From the NCBI RefSeq assembly GCF_016495865.1, contig NZ_CP054706.1:1302001-1366000 (forward strand): a stretch of 64,000 bases of DNA. The letters run 5' to 3'. The DNA is from Salicibibacter cibi. Its GTDB lineage: Bacteria > Bacillota > Bacilli > Bacillales > Marinococcaceae. This document shows, one piece after another, positions 25,599-34,105 of this stretch. How positions within the stretch are numbered: position 1 is the first letter of the stretch; the number at the start of each line of letters is the position of its first letter. The translations under genes and the position numbers were made by a program. The notes beneath the pieces are model-generated. The model was not told the DNA's origin. It saw nothing but the letters and a program-made list of their open reading frames with translations, and did no database searches.

Positions 25599-26897
25599 TT
25601 ATCGATGAAGGGAAGGCCTATCACTGAGGTGTTCTTTGAATGCGTGCCATTTTCCTTGGTGTTGTTTCGTTATGCTTTTTTCATGCTCGCGAATGTTATA
25701 AACGGTGAAATTTTGATAGGAAAAACGTGTATGGATGATTAATTCCAACAAAATACTAACGTCTTCATACAGGCGACCATCGGCAAAAGAAACGACGGGG
25801 AATCCTCCCGCTGCTTGTAAATCTTTTGTTCGGTAAATTCTAGGTCCGAGCGGGAAATGATAGGCGAGCAATTGCTTCCTCGTTCGTACGGGTCTCCCTT
25901 TTGCAATCGTTTTATATAAAATATTCCCGTCGTCACGTTGTTTCCATTTGCGAAAATTCCCATATAACAATGACGTATTTGCGGGAAGTTGCTGAATTTT
26001 ATGCTTTATGATAGATAAGGCATTCGGATCCAGCCAATCATCGGCGTCTAATTCCATGACGAAATCTGTTTTTACATGACGCAAAGCTTCATTAAGGGAT
26101 CTGGCTTTTCCTTCGTTTTCTTTGCTGATTACTTCCATGCCGCTTATTCCTCGCCATTTTTCGATTTCGATTAAGGATTGATCGTCGGACCCATCATCGA
26201 TGACGAACAGTTGATCCGGTTGTGTAGGTTGAAAAAAGCAAGAAGCAATCGCTTTCCCGACATAATCGTCCATGTTAAAGCAGGGAATAAGGATGGATAA
26301 CGTAGGGGGCTGTTGATTCGGAACGGTGACTTCTAGCTTTTGCAAAAGACGCCCCTTTTCAAATCGGTCTTTGGAATTGCTCTTGTTTAACGTTTGGACA
26401 CATGTATCTTCTCTCGCAAACACGAGTTTTTCGTCGGTGGCATATAGCCAATACGGCAACAACGCTTCTTTGAATGGCAATTGTGACGAAGTGAGGAACT
26501 TGTTTTCCCTTAATGTTTCGGTTTTAACGAAAAAGGGTTCACGAATGCGGATATTACGTACGCTTCTCACATGGGTCATGACCGATTGGCCATGTTTCAG
26601 ATGTAAGGTGGGCGGTTCGAGGGAAGGGGAAAGGTACTCCCGATCTTTGAGAAATAATACATAGGTGCTCTGAATTCTCTTAAGGGCTTCATTTAGTACC
26701 GTACCCGTATCATGGCCTTGAATGGCTGTTGTCCAAATGCTTTCCTCAAATCCTTTTAATGTTTGAACGTTAACTTTTGGTTGATGGACGATGCCTACTG
26801 ATTTTATGCGATGCTTGATTTTTTTTAATGCGTTTATAGCTGTTTGTAACGTTTTTTTATCCGGATAGTCTAGCAGTAAGACCGTTATATCTTTCAA
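25599..26897 (-). CDS. Two-part glycosyltransferase family 2 protein
   Basis: About 432 residues. The C-terminal half (~residue 203 on) is a GT2 domain: LSILIPCFNMDDYVGKAI, VIDDGSDDQSL and ELDADDWLDPN (DXD-like site). The N-terminal ~200 residues look like a diverged second GT-A domain (FLKDREYL, LNEALKRIQSTYVLF) without a clear metal site. The start is uncertain: TTG codons at 26903 and 26897 both follow AAAGGGG, the latter at better spacing. Same orientation as the dehydrogenase, so probably one operon for a surface or spore polysaccharide. Confidence 0.8.
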   Translation of the reverse strand: MKDITVLLLDYPDKKTLQTAINALKKIKHRIKSVGIVHQPKVNVQTLKGFEESIWTTAIQGHDTGTVLNEALKRIQSTYVLFLKDREYLSPSLEPPTLHLKHGQSVMTHVRSVRNIRIREPFFVKTETLRENKFLTSSQLPFKEALLPYWLYATDEKLVFAREDTCVQTLNKSNSKDRFEKGRLLQKLEVTVPNQQPPTLSILIPCFNMDDYVGKAIASCFFQPTQPDQLFVIDDGSDDQSLIEIEKWRGISGMEVISKENEGKARSLNEALRHVKTDFVMELDADDWLDPNALSIIKHKIQQLPANTSLLYGNFRKWKQRDDGNILYKTIAKGRPVRTRKQLLAYHFPLGPRIYRTKDLQAAGGFPVVSFADGRLYEDVSILLELIIHTRFSYQNFTVYNIREHEKSITKQHQGKWHAFKEHLSDRPSLHR

Positions 26898-27085
26898 AAT
26901 CAATCGCCCCTTTACCAGTGTCTACATCTATCGTATTCACCGGTTCAAACCGTCGTGTCATCAAGGACATTTGCTAGTGGACAACTGAGGTTTTTTTGAT
27001 AAATAGGCCTCGAAAGTAGGATGTATCCTATACAGAAAAATTTTCCTTTAAATAATATGATAAAGAAAACGAGAGGAGGGTTAGG

Positions 27086-27415
27086 ATGGCGAACAATGAA
27101 CAGTCGGCATCACTTCGATTGGTGAACCAACTTGCCGACTTAAATACAAGTTTGATCGAAATGCGGTTATCCAGAGGAGGGAACGCCAGTATGATTAGAA
27201 GGCCGACGAATAACGCTTGCCCGCCGGACAGTCCTACTACAATTAGAGAACTGTTATGCACACTAGTTGGCGATCAGGTTCAGGTCACAACGCCGTTTGG
27301 TGAAGTGACCGGCACGCTGATCTCTGTTGAAGATGATTATATTGTGATGGTGGATGACACCGGTGCTCAAGTACTTGTCCGTATCGATGCCATTGAATTT
27401 TTAAGCGAGCAATAA
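27086..27415 (+). CDS. DUF2642-type protein (spore-associated candidate), long form
   Basis: 109 residues. The C-terminal ~65 residues (RELLCTLVGDQVQVTTPFGEVTGTLISVEDDYIVMVDD) look like the small Sm-like barrel of DUF2642 proteins, known in Bacillus as small proteins often linked to spores. An N-terminal extension of ~40 residues is polar. Two starts have good ribosome sites: 27086 (GAGGAGGG) and an internal ATG at 27191 (AGAGGAGGG), so two products are possible. Followed after 15 bases by a second protein of the same kind. Confidence 0.7.
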   Translation: MANNEQSASLRLVNQLADLNTSLIEMRLSRGGNASMIRRPTNNACPPDSPTTIRELLCTLVGDQVQVTTPFGEVTGTLISVEDDYIVMVDDTGAQVLVRIDAIEFLSEQ

Positions 27416-27430
27416 AGGAGGAATGTTTCG

Positions 27431-27646
27431 ATGTTTGAAAATCTTTTTAGCGATGAATTAGCAAATCGCCTGGGCACAACTGTGGAAATCGCGACCGATA
27501 ACAACTTGATCGAAGGCATCCTTGTCAATGTCTCCGGTGATTTGGTCCTCACGATTGATGTAAATGACGGATATGGGACAGGGAACCAAATGTATCTATC
27601 CGTTGATTCGATTAACTACGTTCGTTTTCCGACGGCAGCTGCTTAA
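27431..27646 (+). CDS. DUF2642-type protein, short form
   Basis: 71 residues. LGTTVEIATDNNLIEGILVNVSGDLVLTI is parallel to VGDQVQVTTPFGEVTGTLISV in the preceding protein: the two are diverged relatives. The start has AAAGGAGG nine bases upstream. They form a two-gene unit ended by a terminator at 27661. The pair lies beside a polysaccharide cluster, suggesting a role in the spore outer layers, which is inference. Confidence 0.7.
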   Translation: MFENLFSDELANRLGTTVEIATDNNLIEGILVNVSGDLVLTIDVNDGYGTGNQMYLSVDSINYVRFPTAAA

Positions 27647-27660
27647 ACGAATGACGATAA

Positions 27661-27690
27661 AAGCCAGGGCGCTGATCGCTGTCCTGGCTT
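27661..27690 (+). terminator. Terminator of the DUF2642 pair
   Basis: AAGCCAGG (27661-27668) pairs with CCTGGCTT (27683-27690). The same stem sequence recurs at 30765 and 38477. Confidence 0.6.
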
Positions 27691-27692
27691 AT

Positions 27693-27715
27693 TAAAAAAA
27701 CGGGCCATCGCCCGT
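27693..27715 (-). terminator. Terminator of the small minus-strand gene
   Basis: On the minus strand ACGGGC-GATG-GCCCGT is followed by seven T (27693-27699 region). It lies two bases after the stop at 27717. Confidence 0.85.
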
Positions 27716-27716
27716 A

Positions 27717-27914
27717 TTAATTAGCAAGCATTTGCCGCATCCAATCAATGGCATGCTCCATGTGTTGCTCTCTTTCCATTTTTCTTTTTGTCAGTGATTT
27801 CCGACGGTTGAGTAAATCGTCCATCTTAACTTCGTATACAGATGGGTCAACCATGTTTCGGCGGTACGCATCTTTTAAGATGCTGATGCGCATATTGATG
27901 TCCTCGATCGTCAT
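27717..27914 (-). CDS. Small helical hypothetical protein
   Basis: 65 residues, almost entirely predicted helix, rich in Met, Arg and Lys (MTIEDINMRISILKDAYR and LLNRRKSLTKRKMEREQ). No membrane segment. Its ATG overlaps the stop of the preceding GAF gene (ATGA), and AAAGGTGG lies within that gene's end, so the two are translationally coupled. Not recognised; a partner or regulator of the GAF protein is a possibility. Confidence 0.6.
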   Translation of the reverse strand: MTIEDINMRISILKDAYRRNMVDPSVYEVKMDDLLNRRKSLTKRKMEREQHMEHAIDWMRQMLAN

Positions 27915-28705
27915 ACACGCCACCTTTGTTGTTGAGTAAATGTGGATCGAACCGCTCCATCATACATTTCCATGATCACTAGCGTTAGAAGATCTGTATA
28001 CACCTGAATGATCACTCGCGATTCCTGTGAAAAGGGAGACATTGCATCTACTGTAATGATACCCCAGTTTAATATCGGTATGCAAATTAAACTATTGTAA
28101 TGACTCTTTGATTGTTCATTGGCAGTCCAGTCATCATCATACTTAACATCATCGATGTACAAACTTTCGGATTTTCTGAAGCACCTCCCACCCGCGGTGT
28201 TGTTAATTTCCAATGAGCGCCCTCCATCTTTGTAGTCGTTTGGAAATTGAGCACTTCCGGTAAAAAAATCTAATCCTTCTGATGTTGAATTATACATCCA
28301 TAGGGCGCATCGATGGTTTGAACCTTGGGTCGCGCTCATATTTCCAGGGACAGCGTTGACAAGTTTTTTCATAAGGTTTACGGATAAATGGAATTTTTCA
28401 TCGCCTTCTGATTCCTTGATAAACCTTAGTTCCTCGAGAAAAATACTGAACTCATTTAAGGAGGAGTCGTATTGCGTTTGCACATGTTCCAATGTTTTAA
28501 GTTTTGATTGTAACTGGGCACTTGTTTCTGCTAATGTGCCAATGCGATCTTCACGGCCAACAACGTTGGCAAATTTATTCGAAATCCGTGTTACTTGAAT
28601 CATGAGAACGACGCTACCAGCAATAAAAACGATACCGGCGACTGCATAAACCCAATCAGGAAAATGATCCATCGCTTCAAGAAAAATGGTTTCCAGTGCT
28701 GTCAA
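27911..28705 (-). CDS. Membrane-anchored GAF-domain protein
   Basis: 264 residues: one membrane helix near the N-terminus (WVYAVAGIVFIAGSVVLMI, ~residues 18-36), a coiled-coil-like stretch (ETSAQLQSKLKTLEHVQTQ, ~60-85) and a C-terminal GAF-like sensory domain (~105-255) with CALWMYN, RSLEINNTAGGRCFRKSES and CIPILNWGIITVDAMS. There is no output domain, so it may act through a partner. TTG at 28705 follows GGGAGGG; the upstream open frame has no ribosome site. Coupled by four bases to a small helical protein. Confidence 0.65.
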   Translation of the reverse strand: MTALETIFLEAMDHFPDWVYAVAGIVFIAGSVVLMIQVTRISNKFANVVGREDRIGTLAETSAQLQSKLKTLEHVQTQYDSSLNEFSIFLEELRFIKESEGDEKFHLSVNLMKKLVNAVPGNMSATQGSNHRCALWMYNSTSEGLDFFTGSAQFPNDYKDGGRSLEINNTAGGRCFRKSESLYIDDVKYDDDWTANEQSKSHYNSLICIPILNWGIITVDAMSPFSQESRVIIQVYTDLLTLVIMEMYDGAVRSTFTQQQRWRV

Positions 28706-28928
28706 AAAGATCCCTCCCATTTTGACCATGGTTTTATTTTCCACAAAAGAAGTAAAATTCCTTTCGTTAAAAATAAAACAGAAGCATAGACCCATAATTC
28801 CAATAGGTCTAAATGTTTATATAATCGCCGGAGAAGTAAAATATGTAAAATTGTTTCTTTTAGCAGGATATTAAATCTTTTATGTCAAATGAATGAAGAC
28901 AGAGGATAAAAGAAAGGTGGCATTCGTC

Positions 28929-29117
28929 GTGAGCCAGGATTTGAACCTCCAGCAAATTGCGGAAAGCATCCCCAAATCATTGTTAAACGCATCCGACAAG
29001 GATGTGGAGGCGCTCCAAGGGATTATTGATCAAACCCTCGAAGTCAGGGATGCACACAAGGAACTCCAACGAATGGTGAAAGATTACACAAGCGCGAAAG
29101 CGACCGTGGCACGGTGA
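28929..29117 (+). CDS. Small helical hypothetical protein
   Basis: 62 residues, amphipathic helices (LQQIAESIPKSLLNAS and IDQTLEVRDAHKELQRMV). GTG at 28929 follows AAAGGTGG at eight bases; an in-frame ATG at 28893 has no such site. No family recognised. Stands alone between the GAF gene (divergent) and the TAXI receptor gene. Confidence 0.5.
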   Translation: MSQDLNLQQIAESIPKSLLNASDKDVEALQGIIDQTLEVRDAHKELQRMVKDYTSAKATVAR

Positions 29118-29195
29118 GGACAAGCAGAGAAGGAGGAATCAACGTCGGTCTAAAACGATGATTGTATCGTATAAATAAAAAAAAGGGGGGTTAAA

Positions 29196-30224
29196 TTGAA
29201 AATGCACTATCCATTATGCATTGTCGGATCAATTCTGCTCATGATCATGGCTGGGTGTGATGAAGAAGGTGACACACCGGAAGTAGCTGAAGATGATATT
29301 CCGGGAGAGGACGAAGCGGAGGAGGTGCAGAACGCTGATGGGGACGCTGTTTCGATTCAACTAGGATCAGGATCGACCGGCGGAGATTATTATGTGCTCG
29401 GGCAGGAAATGGCAAATGTGATGAACGAACACGTTAACGATCTTGATGTCAGTTCTGTTGCTACGGAAGCTTCGGTAGAAAATATTATACGAGTATCTGA
29501 CCAGGATTTGGAATTGGGCATGTCCGTTCATATTCCTGCATTGGAAGCGCTCGAGGGTGAAGGTCCTTTTCAAGGAGAAGTGTTTGATGATTTTGGTTTC
29601 ATGGGCTACATTTATCCGGAAACCAATCAAGTTGTTGTTGCCGCCGATGCCGGCGTTGATTCCATCGCAGACTTGGAGGGTATGAGGATTAACACCGGGT
29701 TGCCCAGTTCATCTTCGCAAGATGCTTCCGAAACGGTACTTGAAGCGCACGGGTTGGAAACAGACGATTATGACGGTTATGAAGAAGGCTTTGGGGATGC
29801 GGCCAGCTTTTTGCAGGACGAAAATGTAGACGCGATATCCGGCTTATTGGGGTTGCCGACAGGCAGTATTATGGAACTATCCTTGCAACGAGACATTGAT
29901 ATGCTGACAGTAGAACCGGATGCATTAGAGGAAATCGAAGAAGACACGATGTATGAACATATTGTTATCGAAGAAGATGTATACGATTTTTTGGAGGAAG
30001 ATGTTGACGCGATTGGGGCATACGCGATTTTAATCGGTTCAACCGAAGATATTGATGAAGATCTTGGCTACGATATTGTCAAAGGTTTGTATGAAAATAC
30101 CGATGAAATTACGCACGAGCAGGGACAACATATGAATATGGAGGAGATAACGACTGGATCTGACGGTTTGCCATTGCATCCCGGGGCGGAGCGTTATTTC
30201 GAAGAGCATGATATGTTGGATTAG
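29196..30224 (+). CDS. TAXI-family TRAP transporter substrate-binding lipoprotein
   Basis: 342 residues. A lipoprotein signal (LLMIMAGC, lipobox Cys ~21) and a very acidic spacer lead to the TAXI receptor fold: IQLGSGSTGGDYYVLGQEMA, TEASVENI, LEGMRINTGLPSSSS and a C-terminal LHPGAERYFEE are family features. Such receptors feed glutamate-like or other acids to fused DctQM permeases. None is adjacent here, so this is an orphan receptor or its permease lies elsewhere. Starts at TTG after AAGGGGGG; an ATG six bases on is possible. Confidence 0.85.
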   Translation: MKMHYPLCIVGSILLMIMAGCDEEGDTPEVAEDDIPGEDEAEEVQNADGDAVSIQLGSGSTGGDYYVLGQEMANVMNEHVNDLDVSSVATEASVENIIRVSDQDLELGMSVHIPALEALEGEGPFQGEVFDDFGFMGYIYPETNQVVVAADAGVDSIADLEGMRINTGLPSSSSQDASETVLEAHGLETDDYDGYEEGFGDAASFLQDENVDAISGLLGLPTGSIMELSLQRDIDMLTVEPDALEEIEEDTMYEHIVIEEDVYDFLEEDVDAIGAYAILIGSTEDIDEDLGYDIVKGLYENTDEITHEQGQHMNMEEITTGSDGLPLHPGAERYFEEHDMLD

Positions 30225-30299
30225 TGTTAGAGGTTGGGCGTAATACCAGGCCTTTTGTAGATAGAAAAATGCACACGCCTCCCTTCTAAAGGCAAATGA

Positions 30300-30554
30300 G
30301 CATTTGGCAAACACCTTGAAGAAATATTTTCAAGATAGCAAAAATAACCTCTATCTGCTTATGTTGCACGCGGTTGTTCGAGCCAAACCCAAATTATTCG
30401 CGGAGGTGATTGAAATGATGCAAAAAGTGGAGGATTTGAAAAGGAAAGGCAGAAGGCAGCAAAAGAGGAGATCCCCAAAAATCTTGCAAAAGGGGTGTCC
30501 CTGAAGGACATTTCAGAAACAACGGGTTTATCCATTGATCCAATAAAAAAATAA
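30300..30554 (+). pseudogene. Fragment of a PD-(D/E)XK transposase-family gene
   Basis: Only the C-terminal third remains. YFQDSKNNLYLLMLHAV and LFAEVIEMMQK match the intact end of the copy at 39678-40564 (YFQDSKKELYLVMFHAI, LFTEVIQTMQK). A frameshift near 30430 moves the reading to GVSLKDISETTGLSID, matching GMSLEEIADATGLSID. The catalytic part is absent. Confidence 0.75.
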
Positions 30555-30764
30555 CTCACCACGAATAAAAATGCGTATGGTTCCTTGGAAATCTTTTTTT
30601 GTACAATGGTAATCAGCAGAAAGTGAAGAGTTACCAAAAACAGCAATATATCAGCCAAAACAATTCATTTATCAGCGGAAACTCGGAAAGAGCCAACTTG
30701 ATCGGCGTTTCCCCCTTTCCAGTTACCCGACACACGTCATTTGAGGCTGCAGTTAGAATTGCAA

Positions 30765-30798
30765 AAAGCCAGGATACGTTACACCCTGGCTTTACGCG
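30765..30798 (-). terminator. Terminator of the Ldh2-family gene
   Basis: On the minus strand AAAGCCAGG-N11-CCTGGCTTTTT forms a 9-bp stem with a T run. It lies just past the stop at 30809 and uses the same arms as two other terminators in the window. Confidence 0.85.
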
Positions 30799-30808
30799 TC
30801 CTACTCAT

Positions 30809-31810
30809 TTAAAAAATCCCAAATCTGTTGCGCGGCAACGGAATGCCATTTTCCTTTCTGCTTTCTTCTTCCAACATCTCAGGTTCACCGGGAACCATCA
30901 CATGGCTAAATGATTCCGTAGGCTTAGCGGCATGAACTTCTTCGATCATTTGATCCATCGTTGTCAAGAAAGAATGCATTGCTACAAATTTTTCTGGATT
31001 AATGACCATAAAAAAATGGCCGAGTCCACGATATTGGTCATAATCTCCATACATTTTAGAGATGTGGGGGCCGAAAGCGGAGCCTGTCAATAAAGCGGAA
31101 AAAACCTCGACGACCATCGCAAGGCCATAACCTTTAGCTCCTCCAAACGGCGTGAGCGATGTAACTGCATTTGGGTCCGTTGTATCTAAGCCTGTAGCAT
31201 CGACACCCCAGCCTTCAGGTATCGCCTCCCCATTTTCCCGTGCATTCAATACCTTTCCAAGGGCAACATTGCTAGTCGCGAAATCGAGAACGACTGGCTT
31301 TTCTTCTTTAGTTGGGAAGCCGAAAGCAATAGGATTCGTCCCGAAAAATGAATCGGCGCCTCCATATGGCACAACGACTTTATCGGCATGGCTCATTGCA
31401 ATGCCGATAAGTTGTTTTTTCGTAGCTTGCTGTACAAAATAGGAAAGCGCACCGCAATGGCTGCTGTTATTCACTGCCACGGCTCCTGTTCCTGATTCTT
31501 TTGCCATTGTTATTGCCTCGTCCATCGCCCGTTTAGAAATCACATGCCCAAAGCCATTGTCGCCATCATATTTGCCTGTATTATTGCTCGTTTTTTCTAA
31601 GCTGGACTGTGCTTCTATATTCAAACCGCCCGCTTTCACACGCTTAATATAATGCTCAACTCTAAGTACCCCGTGGGAATCTACTCCCCGCAAATTCGCA
31701 TGAACGAGGACATCAGCAATGATCTCAGCTTCATCTTGTCTCACTCCGCTTGTTATAAACTTTGCAATGACTTTGTCTTTGAGCTCATGATGTGTAACAG
31801 TAATGCTCAT
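30809..31810 (-). CDS. Malate/L-lactate dehydrogenase family oxidoreductase (Ldh2, YjmC-like)
   Basis: 333 residues of the NADPH/NADH-dependent Ldh2 family (distinct from classical LDH). Signatures: ANLRGVDSHGVLRVEHYIKR, NNSSHCGALSYFVQQA, FGTNPIAFGFPT and PFGGAKGYGLAMVVEV. The B. subtilis homologue yjmC lies in the hexuronate (exu) operon, and here the gene stands divergently from a GntR regulator and a uxuA/uxuB cluster. It probably reduces a 2-keto acid in uronate or related breakdown. Start follows GAGGAGG. A cre-like and an operator site lie upstream. Confidence 0.85.
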   Translation of the reverse strand: MSITVTHHELKDKVIAKFITSGVRQDEAEIIADVLVHANLRGVDSHGVLRVEHYIKRVKAGGLNIEAQSSLEKTSNNTGKYDGDNGFGHVISKRAMDEAITMAKESGTGAVAVNNSSHCGALSYFVQQATKKQLIGIAMSHADKVVVPYGGADSFFGTNPIAFGFPTKEEKPVVLDFATSNVALGKVLNARENGEAIPEGWGVDATGLDTTDPNAVTSLTPFGGAKGYGLAMVVEVFSALLTGSAFGPHISKMYGDYDQYRGLGHFFMVINPEKFVAMHSFLTTMDQMIEEVHAAKPTESFSHVMVPGEPEMLEEESRKENGIPLPRNRFGIF

Positions 31811-31841
31811 TTTTTCCTCCTCATTTTTTGTAGTTTTTGTA

Positions 31842-31855
31842 CGACAACGCTTTCA
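31842..31855 (-). promoter_or_regulatory. Catabolite-responsive element (cre) candidate
   Basis: On the minus strand TGAAAGCGTTGTCG matches the CcpA cre consensus TGWAANCGNTNWCA at 13 of 14 positions. It lies in the leader of the Ldh2-family gene, where CcpA bound to DNA would block transcription when preferred sugars are present. Confidence 0.65.
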
Positions 31856-31869
31856 ATTTCTATTAAAAT

Positions 31870-31895
31870 ATACTACCATACTTGTATGGTAGTAT
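31870..31895. promoter_or_regulatory. Palindromic operator of the GntR regulator
   Basis: Two perfect 12-base arms, ATACTACCATAC and GTATGGTAGTAT, are separated by TT, midway between the divergent Ldh2 and gntR genes. The right arm runs into a TATGAT -10 candidate (31893-31898) of gntR. FadR-type GntR regulators bind such palindromes; the adjacent gene is the likely owner. Confidence 0.78.
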
Positions 31896-31928
31896 GATAA
31901 TATTGCAAATACAAGGGGATGGAGCCTT

Positions 31929-32600
31929 TTGAACTCTTTATCCAAACATATTTCTACCGGGGATCAAGTATATGAATCTCTGAGAAAAGATATCATTACC
32001 CTAAAATTTAAACCAGGAGCTTCATTATCGGAAAAGGAAATATCTGAAAAGCTAGAAGTTAGTCGGACGCCGGTAAGGGAAGCGTTTCAAAAACTTGCGC
32101 AAGATCACTTGCTCGATATCCTTCCGCAAAGAGGATCATTTGTGACGTTGATTGATTCTACGCAAGTAGAAGATGCCCGTTTTATTCGTGAGCATTTGGA
32201 AGTGGCTTCTGTACGGCTTGCATGTTCACATTTTAATGCCGAAGTGCTTGAACGACTTTCTATGAATCTTCGTATGCAAGAATTATTTATGGAGGAAAAA
32301 AAATTCGATGACCTATTTCTTCTTGATGAAGAATTTCACGCATTAATATCAAAAGGATGCGGTAAAAGCCGTGTCTGGGACGTGATCTCTCAAGTCAATG
32401 TTCACTTGGATCGGGTCAGAATGCTAAGCATGGCGGCAGAATACAACTGGAAAACAATTTTGCAACACCATGCGGACATTATGGAAGCGATTAAACAGGG
32501 CGACGCTGATGCTGCAGAGACCATTATGCGTAAACATCTGTCACTTGTGTCGGTTGATCAAGTGGAATTAAAAAAATCATTCTCCAATTACTTCAAATAA
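31929..32600 (+). CDS. GntR family regulator (FadR/UxuR branch)
   Basis: 223 residues: N-terminal winged helix (~10-75; DIITLKFKPGASLSEKEISE and VSRTPVREAFQKLAQDHLL) and a C-terminal helical FCD ligand domain (~85-210) with metal-binding His residues (LLDEEFHALI, HHADIMEAI, RKHLSLV). It begins the TRAP/uxu operon and lies across a perfect palindrome from the Ldh2 gene, so it most likely represses both until a sugar acid is present. TTG start with GGATGGAG upstream. Confidence 0.88.
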   Translation: MNSLSKHISTGDQVYESLRKDIITLKFKPGASLSEKEISEKLEVSRTPVREAFQKLAQDHLLDILPQRGSFVTLIDSTQVEDARFIREHLEVASVRLACSHFNAEVLERLSMNLRMQELFMEEKKFDDLFLLDEEFHALISKGCGKSRVWDVISQVNVHLDRVRMLSMAAEYNWKTILQHHADIMEAIKQGDADAAETIMRKHLSLVSVDQVELKKSFSNYFK

Positions 32601-32621
32601 TAGCCACAGGGAGGGAAAATT

Positions 32622-33629
32622 ATGTTGAAAAAAATAAGCTTCCTGACATTATCCACCGTCCTCATTCTTTCGGGTTGTTCGGTAGGGAGCCAGGATACAG
32701 AGGATGATGTAACCCGATGGACGATGACCCACATATCCGATCAAAGCCACCCTTGGCATGAAACGTCGGAAGTGTTTGCGGAACTAGTGGAAGAAAAAAC
32801 TGACGGACAAGTCGTGATTGATATCTATCCGAACAGTCAACTCGGGGATGAGGTTGACAATATTAATAGCATTAAATATGGCGCTACTGATGTCACGATT
32901 ACCGGTGAAACGTTGGAAGTCTGGACGCCAAGCGCGATTTTGATGGCAACGCCCTATGCTTTTGAGGATGAGGAGCATAAACAACGGATCATTGAAGGCG
33001 AGATCGGTGAAACGATTGAACAGGACATCATTGAGGATGTAGGTTTAACGCCTTTATTTTATATGGATCGTTCCCCACGTAATTTAACGTCCAACGTCCC
33101 GATCTCCCATCCTGATGATTTAAACGGATTTAATGTTCGGGTTCCGAATGTACCCCTGTTTTTGGATGCATGGGAAGAAGTTAGTGCCAACCCGCAAGTG
33201 ATCGGTTTGGATGAAACATTTACTGGTCTTCAGCAAGGCATGATTGACGGGCAGGAAAACCCGAATGATTTGACAGAGAGTAACGGATTTTATGAAGTGC
33301 AGGACTACTTGAATCTTACCGAACATGTCCCTTCCTGGATCTATGTGGTTGTTGGCAATGAACAATTAGAAGCATTGCCGGATGACCAAAGAGAACAAGT
33401 GCTTGAAGCTGCCGAAGAAACTGAAACATATGCCCAAGAATTAATGGAAGAGGATGCTGAAGAAGTAGATGAGCGCTTAAAAGAAGCGGGGATTACGTTC
33501 AATGAGGTTGACAAGGATGCCTTCCAAGAAGCAATGCTTCCAGCCATTCAGGATAATTTAGACGAAGAGCAATACGAGCTCTACTTGGAAATCATCGAAG
33601 AAGGGAACGGAGAGGAGGAGAACGGATGA
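32622..33629 (+). CDS. dctP: TRAP transporter substrate-binding protein DctP
   Basis: 335 residues, lipoprotein signal (LSTVLILSGC, Cys ~19) and a DctP-type periplasmic fold: HETSEVFAELVEEKTDGQVVIDIYPNSQLG is the N-terminal signature (split here at residues ~45-75), FNVRVPNVPLFLDAW includes the carboxylate-binding Arg, and GLQQGMIDGQENP is the family block. It captures an organic acid and hands it to DctQM. The adjacent uxuA/uxuB make a uronate or mannonate the probable substrate. Confidence 0.9.
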   Translation: MLKKISFLTLSTVLILSGCSVGSQDTEDDVTRWTMTHISDQSHPWHETSEVFAELVEEKTDGQVVIDIYPNSQLGDEVDNINSIKYGATDVTITGETLEVWTPSAILMATPYAFEDEEHKQRIIEGEIGETIEQDIIEDVGLTPLFYMDRSPRNLTSNVPISHPDDLNGFNVRVPNVPLFLDAWEEVSANPQVIGLDETFTGLQQGMIDGQENPNDLTESNGFYEVQDYLNLTEHVPSWIYVVVGNEQLEALPDDQREQVLEAAEETETYAQELMEEDAEEVDERLKEAGITFNEVDKDAFQEAMLPAIQDNLDEEQYELYLEIIEEGNGEEENG

Positions 33630-34105
33630 AAGTGGCAACTGTATTTGATCAAATCTTGAAATACATGGCAATCCTTTTATTCACAAGCTTACTCATCGTC
33701 GTAATCATCCAGATAATGGATCGTTACCTTCCTTATAGTGCAGTTTGGACGGAGGAATTATCCCGTTATCTATTTGTGTACGCGATTACGTTTGCGGCAC
33801 CGCTTGCCATTCGTAAAAATGAATTTATACAAGTGGACCTTCTCATTAATGTTCTATCGGAAAAATGGCGACGGATTTATCAAAGCTTTATGTATCTATT
33901 CGTTGCCGTCTTTTCTGTTGTACTGTTCATTGAAGGGGTCCGTTTTTATCAACTCGGAGGGGAGTTTGTAGCCCCGGCTCTCGATATTCCGATGAACTAC
34001 GTTTATGCCTCTGTTCCGCTTTTGGCTGTTTTCTTGTTCATCTACTCCATCATTTTTATTGTTGACCGGTTTTCAAAGCGTATGTCAGAAGGTGATCCAT
34101 CATGA
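33626..34105 (+). CDS. dctQ: TRAP transporter small permease DctQ
   Basis: 159 residues with four membrane helices; the family's YAVWTEELSRYLFVYAI lies between the first two. It links the receptor and the large permease. It overlaps both dctP and dctM by four bases, so the three subunits are made together. Confidence 0.9.
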   Translation: MKVATVFDQILKYMAILLFTSLLIVVIIQIMDRYLPYSAVWTEELSRYLFVYAITFAAPLAIRKNEFIQVDLLINVLSEKWRRIYQSFMYLFVAVFSVVLFIEGVRFYQLGGEFVAPALDIPMNYVYASVPLLAVFLFIYSIIFIVDRFSKRMSEGDPS

